DNA from: Chloroflexota bacterium
GTDB taxonomy: Bacteria > Chloroflexota > Anaerolineae > JAAEKA01
Assembly: GCA_029558955.1 (NCBI GenBank)
Contig: JAKQCW010000136.1
Location: 1 to 54,819, forward strand
Reading direction: 5' to 3'
DNA length: 54,819 nt
The translations under genes and the position numbers were made by a program. Shown in pieces: positions 38,273-46,536 of the stretch. Numbering within the stretch: the stretch's first letter is position 1; each line of letters starts with the position of its first letter. Under the pieces are notes generated by a model that saw only the letters and a list, made by a program, of their open reading frames with translations, was not told where the DNA came from and ran no database searches.

Positions 38273-39415
38273 ATGGAAGAATTCGTCGTCGGCGTCGTGC
38301 AACTGCGCATTCGTCTGCCCCAGGACCGGGAGGAGCTGGAGCAGCACCTGGTGCGCTTCGTCCGCCTGGCCCAGACCAAGCGAACCAGGCTGCTGGTCTT
38401 TCCCCAGTTCACCGGCCTGATGGCCGCCGCGCCGGTGATCAAGGGGCGCGGCGCCGGGCTGCTGCGGCAGGCAGACCGCGCCCGGCGCACCAACGCCTCC
38501 TTCTGGACGCGCGCCCAGGCCAAGCTGGCCGGCGGCGCGGCCGGCGTCCTGGGCGCTGACTTCGGACGCGCCCTGGAGGGGATGCTGCTCCAGCAGCCTG
38601 ACCTGCTGTGGGAGAGCACCGCCTCCCTCTTCAGCGATCTGGCGCGCCATCACGGCATGGTGGTGGTCGCCGGCGCCGGCTATCTTGAGGACCCCAGCGA
38701 CCGCGTGATGCGTCACCTGGCGCTGGTCTTCGGGCCTGATGGCAGCCTGCTGGGCAAGCAAGGGGCCGTGGCGCTGGCCCGCGACGAGCACCCCATGATC
38801 GAGGCCGCGCCCACCTGGCAGGCGATCCAGACCCCGCTTGGCCGGCTGGGGGTGCTGATCGGCGACGACATGTTCTACCCCGAAGCGGGGCGCATCCTGG
38901 CCTATGGCGGGGCGGAGATGTTGGTCGGCGTCGCCGCGACCGCGCAGCCGGTGCAGTATCACCGCCAGCGGTTGGGGCTGCTCTCCCGGGTGGAGGACAA
39001 TCAGGTCTACGGCGCGCTGAGCTTTGCCGTGGGCTACAACCCCTTCACCAGCGGCGACGAGGAGCCTTACGTGGGGCGTTCGTTGATCGCCGCGCCGGCC
39101 AGCATGACCCCGCGCTACAGCGGCGTGATGGTGGATATGGGCGCGGACAGCGCCGAGGGGCTGATCACGGCCGAGTGGAGCTTCGGGGCGCTGCACCAGC
39201 AATGGCAGGCTGACCAGGCGCCGCTGCGTTCGGCCATGCCGCTGGAGCACACCGGCCCGACGCTGGCCGCGATCTATGGCCGGCGGCTGGCGCTGGAGCC
39301 GGCCCTGCAGGCCAACGCCGGGCTGGCTGCGCTGCCGGAGCCGGCGGTGTCGTCAGCAGAGGAGGCCGCAGCGATGGAGAGCAACGCGACCGAAGAGGGC
39401 GACGCGAGTCCTTAG
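38273..39415 (+). CDS. Nitrilase-superfamily fold protein lacking the catalytic residues
   Basis: 380 residues from the ATG at 38273, the first start after the heptamer array. The carbon-nitrogen hydrolase fold is clear (VVGVVQLRIRLP, TRLLVFPQFTG, MVVVAGAGYLED, LGRLGVLIGDDMFYPEAGRILAYGGAEMLVG). The Glu-Lys-Cys triad is broken: Glu is Gln45 (VFPQ) and the nucleophile Cys is Gly197 (IGDDMFYPE, normally ICYD..FPE); Lys162 remains. It probably cannot hydrolyse amides and may bind a ligand or act as a scaffold. It is downstream of gltX behind the array. Confidence 0.78.
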   Translation: MEEFVVGVVQLRIRLPQDREELEQHLVRFVRLAQTKRTRLLVFPQFTGLMAAAPVIKGRGAGLLRQADRARRTNASFWTRAQAKLAGGAAGVLGADFGRALEGMLLQQPDLLWESTASLFSDLARHHGMVVVAGAGYLEDPSDRVMRHLALVFGPDGSLLGKQGAVALARDEHPMIEAAPTWQAIQTPLGRLGVLIGDDMFYPEAGRILAYGGAEMLVGVAATAQPVQYHRQRLGLLSRVEDNQVYGALSFAVGYNPFTSGDEEPYVGRSLIAAPASMTPRYSGVMVDMGADSAEGLITAEWSFGALHQQWQADQAPLRSAMPLEHTGPTLAAIYGRRLALEPALQANAGLAALPEPAVSSAEEAAAMESNATEEGDASP

Positions 39416-39590
39416 CCCAACAGATCGCGCCAGGCCTTCCTGATTTCCTCCTCAGACCAAGTCTGGTCAAGCAAGAAGCCCAACGCGCCGCCAAAACATT
39501 CTAGCAGACTCTGTAGTGTCGTCCGCTGCAAAGCCGAATATCTCGACGAGATCTCTCGATTGGCGCACGGTATACCCTCCGGCTGTAAAA

Positions 39591-39619
39591 TGCACATGTC
39601 CGGCTGATAGCCGGACATG
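39591..39619 (-). terminator. Terminator-like hairpin after the DinB gene
   Basis: Perfect 10-bp inverted repeat CATGTCCGGC / GCCGGACATG (39595-39619) with a 5-nt loop, followed on the minus strand by TGCATTTTA. It begins 13 bp past the DinB-like stop. Confidence 0.6.
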
Positions 39620-39631
39620 CAACCGCGCGCG

Positions 39632-40609
39632 CTACCGCTTCTTGCGGCTGCGCCGCACGGGCGGGTGCAGCGTCTCCAGGTTGGCTCGGTGCGTTGCGAC
39701 GTGCTGCGCCATCTCGTACAGGAAGCTGAGCAGCGACATCCGCTCGCCCCACGGCGCGGCCGCCATGGCTGTCAACTCCTGATCGGTCAACTGGTCCATC
39801 AGGTTGACCAGCTTGCGCTGACTGGTGCTCAGCCCATCGATCAGTTCGCTGAGCTCCATGCCAGCCCGCTGTTGAACCTCGTACTCGTTCCATTCATCGT
39901 CGTAGTGGGCGCCCTGCTGCCACGCGCGCTCTCCGGTCCACTCCTCCACCGTGCGCAGCGTCTCTTCGTCCCAGCTCAACAGATGCGCCATGACATCCTT
40001 CGCCGTCCAGTATCCGCACACCTCGGCCGAGAGCATCTCCTGCTCCGACATGTTGTTCAGCGCGTTCAGGAAGCGATGCCGCTCGTCGTTGACGATGAAA
40101 CGAAACTCCAGCCGGTGCAGCATGCCATTCTCCGTGCGCTGCCGCCAAATCTCGGCCGCATGCCGGTAGTCGTGCTCCACCAGCCGGTGCAGCACGTCGG
40201 CGACGCTCTTGCTCTCCCCGGTGACGCGCACGGGATAGGCGCCGTATAGTTCGTTGTTGTGCATCTTGCGCGTGTAGCGCAGCACCTGGCGGCGCGCGCC
40301 TTCCAGCTCGTCGATCACCTCGGCGAGCGCGAACTCACGCCGCCGGCGCGCAGCCGCTTTGCGGAACTCGCGCTCCTCCAGCGGGCCAGGGAAGTGGGGA
40401 TCGCCCTCTTCCACCAGGTGCTGGGCCGCGGCCAGCGCTCGGCACTCCCGCGCCGTGACGTGGCTGATCACATCCCGCACACACCAATCGTTGCCCCCCT
40501 CGTAGGCCACGGCCTCAGGCTCGCTCAAAAAGAGCAGCGAGCGCATCAATTCCCGCCGCGCATTGGTCAGGTCCTCGAAAAGCTGTTGCCGGTTGCTGTG
40601 TTCAGACAT
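39632..40609 (-). CDS. Tandem DinB-like four-helix protein
   Basis: 325 residues from the ATG at 40609; an ATG at 40645 would overlap fdhD. Two DinB/DfsB-like helical bundles are visible: WCVRDVISHVTAREC...HDYRHAAEIW in the first half and WTAKDVMAHLLSWDE...YEMAQHVATHRANL in the second. Single-domain members are often metal-binding thiol-dependent enzymes; the double form is less studied, and His residues are present in each half (HVT/HDYRH; HLL/HVATH). It follows fdhD by 17 bp. The tail is basic (RRSRKKR). Confidence 0.75.
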   Translation of the reverse strand: MSEHSNRQQLFEDLTNARRELMRSLLFLSEPEAVAYEGGNDWCVRDVISHVTARECRALAAAQHLVEEGDPHFPGPLEEREFRKAAARRRREFALAEVIDELEGARRQVLRYTRKMHNNELYGAYPVRVTGESKSVADVLHRLVEHDYRHAAEIWRQRTENGMLHRLEFRFIVNDERHRFLNALNNMSEQEMLSAEVCGYWTAKDVMAHLLSWDEETLRTVEEWTGERAWQQGAHYDDEWNEYEVQQRAGMELSELIDGLSTSQRKLVNLMDQLTDQELTAMAAAPWGERMSLLSFLYEMAQHVATHRANLETLHPPVRRSRKKR

Positions 40610-40626
40610 AGGGTTACCATCGCCAT

Positions 40627-41394
40627 CTAGAGAATTAGCCGCCATTGACTGGCATAGCTGTTGAAGCTGCGACCGCGCACATAGCCGATCAGCAAAATGT
40701 TCCATTCCTGGGCCAGACGCACACTCAAACTGGTGGGCGAAGTCCGGCTGGCCACCACCGGCACGCCCATCTTGGCCGCCTTGTTGAGCATCTCGGAGCT
40801 GACGCGGCCGGTGGCCAGCAGCATCTGGCCGGCCGGGTCGAGGTCCCGCTGCAGGCAGTAGCCCCACAGCTTATCGACCGTGTTGTGCCGGCCCACGTCC
40901 TCGGCCACGGCCAACAACTGCTGGCCGTCGCTGAGGGCCGAGGTGTGAACGCCGCGCGTCTCCCGATACAGGGTCGCCGCACCGGCCAGTTGATGGATGC
41001 CATCCACCACCTGCTGCGGCGTCACCTGGCGATCGGAGGCCACCGGCGGCGCGCGTTGGCTGAGATCGTCGAAGGTGACGCCGCCGCCACAGCCTGAGGT
41101 GAGGATCGGCTTGGATGGCAGTTCCACCGTCAGATCGCGCAGCCACACGTCCACGCACATCTGGTTGGGGCGCACCTGCACCAGTTGCACATCCGCGCGG
41201 CTCTGGATGATGCCCTCGGAGCGCAGAAAGCCCAGCGCCAGCAGGTCCAGGTCGCGCGGCGTGGCCATGAGCGGAGTCAGCTCCTGGCCGTTGACATGGA
41301 TGCGCACCAGGCCCTCGTCGATCACTGCGCCATCGACTGGGGTGCTCTGGCCTGACTCCCAACGGCTGTAGCGCCAGGGGAACGCGCCATCCAT
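40627..41394 (-). CDS. fdhD: Formate dehydrogenase accessory sulfurtransferase FdhD
   Basis: 255 residues. FdhD passes sulfur from IscS to the bis-MGD molybdenum or tungsten cofactor of formate dehydrogenases and related enzymes. Seen: EGIIQSRADVQ, the cysteine loop LTSGCGGGVTFDD, EDVGRHNTVDKLWG and LLATGRVSSEMLNKAA, all FdhD hallmarks. No formate dehydrogenase gene is in the window. A four-copy 44-bp repeat lies 23 bp upstream of its start, so its promoter lies in or beyond that repeat. Confidence 0.93.
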   Translation of the reverse strand: MDGAFPWRYSRWESGQSTPVDGAVIDEGLVRIHVNGQELTPLMATPRDLDLLALGFLRSEGIIQSRADVQLVQVRPNQMCVDVWLRDLTVELPSKPILTSGCGGGVTFDDLSQRAPPVASDRQVTPQQVVDGIHQLAGAATLYRETRGVHTSALSDGQQLLAVAEDVGRHNTVDKLWGYCLQRDLDPAGQMLLATGRVSSEMLNKAAKMGVPVVASRTSPTSLSVRLAQEWNILLIGYVRGRSFNSYASQWRLIL

Positions 41395-41416
41395 GCGTCA
41401 CCTCGATCAATCCAGG

Positions 41417-41586
41417 GCGTTGGTTTCGATACGGCGGCCTACTCAACCAACAGACTTGGGGCGTTGGTTTCGGTACGGCGGCCTACTCAACCAACAGACT
41501 TGGAGCGTTGGTTTCGATACGGCGGCCTACTCAACCAACAGACACGGGGCGTTGGTTTCGATACGGCGGCCTACTCAACCAACAGG
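41417..41586. repeat. Four tandem 44-bp units with inverted GTTGGTT/AACCAAC arms
   Basis: Units begin at 41417, 41461, 41505 and 41549 and are almost identical. Each contains GTTGGTTTCGATACGGCGGC and ends in CTACTCAACCAAC, so every unit can form a hairpin with 7-bp arms. The array sits between fdhD and a small membrane-protein gene. The pattern TTTCGATACG...CTACTCAACC resembles dispersed repeats I recall from other high-GC genomes; this needs a search. Confidence 0.88.
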
Positions 41587-41588
41587 CA

Positions 41589-41909
41589 TTATTTGCGCAG
41601 CAGATCCTGCAGCCAGGTCCATAGCCAGCGGATGACCTGCTCCAGAACGAAGACCAGGCAGGCCAGGGCCGCGCCGCCGAAGAGCGCCAGGCTCAGCAGC
41701 GCCAGCGTGTCGCTGCGCTGCGAGGCGCGGGCGGTGTTGAACAGATCGCTCCACGGGCCCGGCACGGTCGCGCCGGGGTCCAGGCGCCAGATCTCCAGCA
41801 ACGACGCGGCCACATTGGCCAGCAGCAGGGCCGCGACCAACGCCCCGGCCAACAGCGCCAGGCGCAGCAGAAAATCTTTGCGCTGCAAACGGGCCGTCAG
41901 GTTTTCCAT
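41589..41909 (-). CDS. Small two-helix membrane protein
   Basis: 106 residues from the ATG at 41909 (GAGG 7 nt upstream). Two hydrophobic helices (~16-40 and ~74-96) flank a short loop with LDPGATVPGPWSDL; the end is basic and aromatic (IRWLWTWLQDLLRK). No family recognised. The stop lies right at the edge of the 44-bp repeat array. Confidence 0.6.
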   Translation of the reverse strand: MENLTARLQRKDFLLRLALLAGALVAALLLANVAASLLEIWRLDPGATVPGPWSDLFNTARASQRSDTLALLSLALFGGAALACLVFVLEQVIRWLWTWLQDLLRK

Positions 41910-41950
41910 AGTCAATCCTCGTTCAAGCTGCAATCTCAGCCCGTCACGAA

Positions 41951-42076
41951 CCGCGTCTCACGCCAAGACGCAAACGGCAGAAAGGGCAGAAAGCATGGCG
42001 GCAACTGCGCAATCCGCGTCTCACGCCAAGACGCAAAGACCGCAAAGGGCAGAAAGCGTGGCGGCAACTGCGCAAT
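41951..42076. repeat. Two tandem copies of a 63-bp unit
   Basis: Units 41951-42013 and 42014-42076 differ at a few positions and contain CACGCCAAGACGCAAA and GGGCAGAAAGC(A/G)TGGCGGCAACT. The gap 41910-42122 between the small membrane protein and the methyltransferase holds this duplication. Confidence 0.85.
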
Positions 42077-42122
42077 GTGGCCCGGAAATCCAGATTCTTC
42101 TGCGCTCTTGCCAGCCGGCGAC

Positions 42123-43118
42123 TTACTCAGCCGTCCGCTGGGCGCGGCGGGCCGCGCGGCGGGCCGCGCCGTCGCCGGCCGGCGCGCTCTGCGGCGCAGA
42201 CGCGTCGGCCGCGAAGGCCGGCTCGTAACCCATCAGCGGCGGCCCGTCCAGCGCGCGGCGCATGGCAGCCAGGTGCTCCGGCGTGCTGCCGCAGCAGGCG
42301 CCGATCACCTGAACGCCCAGGGCGCGCATCCGTTGGGCGTAGCCGGCCATCACCTCAGGCGTGCCGTCGTAGGAGATCTCGCCCTCATGCCAGCGGGGCA
42401 GACCGGCGTTCGACTGCGCCATCAACACCGCGCCCTCAGGCCGGGCCTGGGCCATCTCCCACATGATGCGCTCGATCTCGGCCGGGCCGTTGCCGCAGTT
42501 GGCGCCGATCACCGTCACGCCCCAACTGTGCAGGGTCTGCACAGCCTGGGCCGGCGTCACGCCCATCATGGTGCGATAGTTGGTGTCGAAGGTCATGGTG
42601 ACCACCACCGGCAGCGTGCTGGCCTGGCGTGCGCCCTCGACCGCGGCCTGCACCTCGTCCAGCGAGCTCATGGTCTCCACCAGAAGGAAATCGGCGCCGC
42701 CCGCGGCCAGGCCGGCAACCTGCTCGGCGAAGGCCGCGGCCGCCTCCGCGATGGTCAACGGTCCCAGCGGCTCCATCAGCTCGCCGGTCGGCCCCATGGA
42801 GCCGGCCACCAGCCGCTCGTCGCCGGCCACCTCCCGCGCCAACGCCGCGCCGGCCTGGTTCAGCTCGAAGACGCGGCCTTGCAGGTGGTGCAGCTTGAGG
42901 CGATAGCGGGTGCCGCCAAAGGTGTTGGTGGTGATGATATCGCTGCCCGCGTCCGCGTAGCCCTGGTAGATGGCCCGCACCGCGTCGGCATGGTCCACAT
43001 TCCACAGCTCCGGCGAGCCGCCGTCGGTCAGCCCGGCGCGCTGCAGCATGGTACCCATGGCGCCGTCGCCCAGCAGCAGCCCCTTGCGTTGGAGCAGGTC
43101 GAGTAGTCGGTCGGTCAT
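42123..43118 (-). CDS. Homocysteine S-methyltransferase-family protein (MetH N-terminal-like)
   Basis: 331 residues from the ATG at 43118. The family opening LLLGDGAMGTMLQRAGL and TTNTFGGTRYRL are clear; zinc ligands appear as GANCGNG and GACCGSTPEHL (one Cys plus the CC pair). In MetH this domain transfers a methyl group from cobalamin to homocysteine. Here it is a separate protein, with the cobalamin-binding protein and a RACo-like activator encoded just upstream on the same strand, so the three probably form a split corrinoid methyltransferase. The methyl donor could be something other than methyltetrahydrofolate, since no such domain is seen. A short Ala/Arg-rich tail follows. Confidence 0.85.
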   Translation of the reverse strand: MTDRLLDLLQRKGLLLGDGAMGTMLQRAGLTDGGSPELWNVDHADAVRAIYQGYADAGSDIITTNTFGGTRYRLKLHHLQGRVFELNQAGAALAREVAGDERLVAGSMGPTGELMEPLGPLTIAEAAAAFAEQVAGLAAGGADFLLVETMSSLDEVQAAVEGARQASTLPVVVTMTFDTNYRTMMGVTPAQAVQTLHSWGVTVIGANCGNGPAEIERIMWEMAQARPEGAVLMAQSNAGLPRWHEGEISYDGTPEVMAGYAQRMRALGVQVIGACCGSTPEHLAAMRRALDGPPLMGYEPAFAADASAPQSAPAGDGAARRAARRAQRTAE

Positions 43119-43280
43119 GATAACGTCCTGATTCGTGATGCCTGATCGAAAATATGCCGGCGGCGGGATCTCCGTGTTCCGTCCGCAATCCTGTGACCCA
43201 GGAGCGCGCCGGCGGCAGGATCTTGTGGCGCGTGCCGAGCCATCAGCGCCGCCCAGAAACAACTCCCGCACGCTCCGGGT

Positions 43281-43315
43281 TACGGTTACGGGCTACGGAT
43301 TACGAGTCACGCTTC
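43281..43315. repeat. Short heptamer stretch
   Basis: About four to five 7-bp-period units of the TTACGGN/CTACGGA type overlap the 3' end of the corrinoid-protein gene (stop at 43300), so the array enters coding DNA here. Confidence 0.6.
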
Positions 43316-43995
43316 TTCATCTCCATGAACACCTTGGCCGCTTCCACGGCCACGGCCGCGTCTTCGCAGTAGCGGTCGGCGCCGATGTCCTCGGCGAAGG
43401 CTTCGGTCAGCGGCGCGCCGCCCACCAGGACGACGGTCTGCTCCCGCATGCCCTCCTCGTTCAGCCGCTGGATGACCGTGCGCATGTAGGGCATGGTGGT
43501 GGTCAGCAGGGCTGACATGCCGAGAATGTCGGCGTTGTACTCCCGCAGCGCGGCCAGAAACTGCTCGGCGTCCACGTTGATGCCCAGGTTGATCACCTCG
43601 AAGCCGGCGCCCTCCAGCATCATGCCCACCAGATTCTTGCCGATGTCATGGATGTCGCCCTTGACGGTGCCGATGACCACGGTGCCCTGGCGTTGCACAT
43701 CCTTGGCGTCGGTCAACAGCGGCCGCAGGATCTCCATGGCGCCCTTCATGGCCTTGGCTGCCAGCAGCACCTCTGGCACGAAGAGGATGCCATCGCGGAA
43801 ATCCTGGCCCACGATGTCCATGCCGGCCACCAGGCCGCGCTGCAAGATCTGGCCCGGCGTCTGGCCCCATTGCTCCAGCGCCTCGGTCGTGGCATCAGCC
43901 ACCTCGTCCTTCAGGCCATCGTAGAGATCGTCCTGCATGTTTATGTAGAGTTCCTGCAAGACTTCAGGCAGACTGTCGAAGCTGTCGGTGTCCAT
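43300..43995 (-). CDS. Corrinoid (B12-binding) protein
   Basis: 231 residues, the size of MtaC/MtbC-type proteins. An N-terminal helical cap (~1-95) precedes the B12 Rossmann domain with the base-off/His-on motif GTVKGDIHDIGKNLV (DxHxxG) and GADIGADRY-type end. It would carry the methyl group on cobalt between donor and acceptor methyltransferases. It is placed between the activator gene (93 bp upstream) and the homocysteine-methyltransferase-like gene (181 bp downstream), all on the minus strand. Confidence 0.92.
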   Translation of the reverse strand: MDTDSFDSLPEVLQELYINMQDDLYDGLKDEVADATTEALEQWGQTPGQILQRGLVAGMDIVGQDFRDGILFVPEVLLAAKAMKGAMEILRPLLTDAKDVQRQGTVVIGTVKGDIHDIGKNLVGMMLEGAGFEVINLGINVDAEQFLAALREYNADILGMSALLTTTMPYMRTVIQRLNEEGMREQTVVLVGGAPLTEAFAEDIGADRYCEDAAVAVEAAKVFMEMKKRDS

Positions 43996-44088
43996 GGCTA
44001 TCCTTCCTGTGTTGTCGCGGCTCAGCGGTGATCCAGAACCGGCCCGTCTCGTCCAGACGAAGGCCCGGTTTCTGATGCGCTGCCTGAG

Positions 44089-46437
44089 CTATCGTTGCCG
44101 GCGCCGCTCCTGGCGCTCGGCCCTGCGCAGGTTACGCTGCGTAGCGGACGCTGCCTGGCCGTCGCTGGCCGCGGCCGGCTGAATGATGCGCCTGGCCTCG
44201 GCCTCAGCCAGAACCGGCGCCAGATGAGGAAATGGATCGCGGGCATGCGGGATGTGCAGCGCGGCGACGAATTCATCCTGAAAAAAGGGATCGGTGGCGG
44301 TCTGGATGTGGCCCACGGCGGCTGCCAGCTCGACCGCCTCCAGCCGCTTGTCGCGGTTGAGCAGCATCAGCAGCGCGCCGTCGCCGGCCGCATTGCCCAC
44401 CGCCGTGACATGGGCCAGGTCGCAGTCGGGGATCATCCCCAGCACCATGGCATGTTCCGGATCGATGTAGGAGCCGAACGCGCCGGCCAGCACGATGCGG
44501 TCGACCTGGGCCAGCCCGTAGTGGCGCATCAGCAGCTTGGCGCCGGCATAGAGCGCCGCCTTGGCCAGTTGGATCGCGCGCACGTCGTCGGCGTAGAGGG
44601 CGATGGCGCGGCCGGTGCTGGTCTCGTGGGGCCAGGCCAGAACGACATAGCCCTTGGCGCCCTCGAAGCCCAGCCGCGGCGTGGGCGCATCGGCCACGAA
44701 ACGCCCCGAGCCATCCAGCAGGCCGGCCTTGAACAACTCGGCGATGGCCTCGATGACCCCGGAGCCGCAGATGCCGGAGGGCCGGAGCATGGCCTGCTCC
44801 TCGGCCCGCCGCCGCTGGCGCAGCTCCCGGGCCTCCTTGGCGCTCAGCCCCTGCCCGTGCTCCTCATCCACCGGCATACCTTGTCCTGCCCGCGGCGCAC
44901 TGGTGATCCACTGTTCACAGCCGATCACCCGATACTGCACCGCCAGCGTGGCGGGGTCGATGCGCACCCGCTCGATGGCGCCGGGCGCGGCCCGCATGCC
45001 GTGGCGCACCTGCGCGCCCTCGAAGGCGGGGCCGGTGGGGGAGGACGCCGCCAGCAGGCGCTGGCGGTTGCCCAGCACCAGCTCGCCGTTGGTGCCCACG
45101 TCGATCAGCAGGGTGATCTCCTCGCGGTGGTGCAGCGTCTCGGCCACGATGGCCGCCACGTTGTCCGCGCCCACGTAGCCAGCCTCCACCGGCGGCACGT
45201 GGACATAGGCGCCGCGGCCGGTGCGCAGTCCCAGGTCGCGCGCCTTGACATCCACCGCGTCCTTGGTGGCCGGCGCAAAGGGCGCGCCGCCCAGCTCGCG
45301 CGGGTCGATGCCCAAAAAGATGTGGTGCATGATGGTGTTGCCCACCACCACCAGATCGCTGACATCGGCGCTGGCCAGGCCGACCGCGGCCGTGGCCTGT
45401 GCGATCAGGTCGTTGAGCGCCCCGATCAGCGCGCGGTGCAGCGTCTCCAGCCCGTCGTCGTGCTCCATGACGTAGGAGACGCGCGCCAGCAGGTCCTCTC
45501 CATAGCTGATCTGCGGGTTCATGCAGCTTTCGGTGGCCAGCACCTCGCCGCTGAGCAGCTCGACCAGATGCGCGGCCATGGTGGTGGTGCCCACATCCAC
45601 CGCTACGCCGTAGACCCGCTCGTGATAGCCCGGCTCCAGGCGGATCACCTCGCGGCCCTGCCAGAGCGCGGCCGTGACGCCATGCACGATCTGGCCCAGC
45701 GAACGGTCGTCCCCATCGCCAGAATCGGCCAGGCGCAGGCGGCCCTGGCGCAGGGCAGGCTGCAGGCTGGGCAGGATGGCCGGGTCGATGTGCAGGCGCT
45801 GCCGATCGAGCCCAAAACGCGCCGCCAACTCATCGGCCAGGCGCGCCCAGTCGCTGCGCTCATCCTCCAGGCTGGCCGGCGGCAGCTCCACATAGCAGAG
45901 TCGCACGGCCGGGTCGAGCACCACCGGCCGCGCGCTGGCGGCCTTGCGCACCACCTGCTTGCGGGCGCGGCTCTCCTCCGGCACGGTGACCAGCACATCG
46001 CCCAACAGCCGGGCGTCGCAGCTCATGCGGCAGTCGGGCAACAGCCCTTTTTCGGCGCGGTAGTGGGCCTCGCGCGCGCCTTCGCCGGTCACATGGCTGG
46101 CGGAGGAGGTGATGCCGTGACGGGGGAAGAAGCCCTCCTCCACCCGCACCTGGCACTTGGAGCAGGTCTGGCGGCCGCCGCAGATCGATTCGATCTCGAC
46201 GCCGAGCTGGCGTGCGGCGTCCAACAGGGTCACGCCGGCGTCGATCAGGCCCTGCCGGCCGGCGGGCTGGAAGATCACCCGATGCTGGGGGGGCTGTTCA
46301 ATTGGCGCAAAACCGCCATCCTCGGCAGGACGGGCGGCGAGGTCCGAAGAATTCGTCAAGATAGCCTGTTCGTCAAGGGAAAATGTGACAGCGCCTCCAC
46401 CTGGCGCTGCCTGAGCGACCTGTATTCGCGCGGCCAT
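44089..46437 (-). CDS. RACo/RamA-like corrinoid activation protein (2Fe-2S plus ASKHA ATPase)
   Basis: 782 residues if started at the ATG at 46437. An N-terminal 2Fe-2S ferredoxin domain has ICGGRQTCSKC and CRMSC; the large C-terminal DUF4445 ASKHA domain has VDVGTTTMAAHLV, VVGNTIMHH, LLIDVGTNGELVLG and AGAFGSYIDPE. Such proteins use ATP to return inactive Co(II) corrinoid to Co(I). A charged insertion of ~35 residues (near EEHGQGLSAKEARELRQRR) and a basic tail are unusual. A promoter-like TTGCGA-N16-TACAAT (46463-46436) overlaps this ATG, so the true start may be the TTG at 46359. Confidence 0.88.
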   Translation of the reverse strand: MAARIQVAQAAPGGGAVTFSLDEQAILTNSSDLAARPAEDGGFAPIEQPPQHRVIFQPAGRQGLIDAGVTLLDAARQLGVEIESICGGRQTCSKCQVRVEEGFFPRHGITSSASHVTGEGAREAHYRAEKGLLPDCRMSCDARLLGDVLVTVPEESRARKQVVRKAASARPVVLDPAVRLCYVELPPASLEDERSDWARLADELAARFGLDRQRLHIDPAILPSLQPALRQGRLRLADSGDGDDRSLGQIVHGVTAALWQGREVIRLEPGYHERVYGVAVDVGTTTMAAHLVELLSGEVLATESCMNPQISYGEDLLARVSYVMEHDDGLETLHRALIGALNDLIAQATAAVGLASADVSDLVVVGNTIMHHIFLGIDPRELGGAPFAPATKDAVDVKARDLGLRTGRGAYVHVPPVEAGYVGADNVAAIVAETLHHREEITLLIDVGTNGELVLGNRQRLLAASSPTGPAFEGAQVRHGMRAAPGAIERVRIDPATLAVQYRVIGCEQWITSAPRAGQGMPVDEEHGQGLSAKEARELRQRRRAEEQAMLRPSGICGSGVIEAIAELFKAGLLDGSGRFVADAPTPRLGFEGAKGYVVLAWPHETSTGRAIALYADDVRAIQLAKAALYAGAKLLMRHYGLAQVDRIVLAGAFGSYIDPEHAMVLGMIPDCDLAHVTAVGNAAGDGALLMLLNRDKRLEAVELAAAVGHIQTATDPFFQDEFVAALHIPHARDPFPHLAPVLAEAEARRIIQPAAASDGQAASATQRNLRRAERQERRRQR

Positions 46438-46463
46438 TGTATCCCATTGCGCCGGTTTCGCAA
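46436..46463 (-). promoter_or_regulatory. Promoter of the corrinoid gene group
   Basis: Minus strand: -35 TTGCGA (46463-46458), 16-bp spacer, -10 TACAAT (46441-46436). The -10 overlaps the first possible ATG of the activator gene. Confidence 0.5.
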
Positions 46464-46479
46464 AGTTGCCAACTGTCGC

Positions 46480-46529
46480 AAGGTTGCCGGCTGCGCAGGG
46501 TTGCCAACAGCCGGAAAATCGCCAACCTT
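46480..46529 (-). terminator. Nested hairpin after the enolase-superfamily gene
   Basis: Outer arms AAGGTTG / CAACCTT (46480-46529) enclose CCGGCTG / CAGCCGG. The region also has three repeats of GTTGCC. There is no T run, so it may be an RNA 3' end element rather than a classical terminator. Confidence 0.4.
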
Positions 46530-46536
46530 GAGAGCC

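Noticed and set aside
39412..39618. 68-codon minus-strand ORF between the nitrilase-like and DinB-like genes
   Set aside because: Its ATG lies in an arm of a perfect hairpin that fits as the DinB terminator, and it has no ribosome site. It could still be a small gene, but evidence is lacking.
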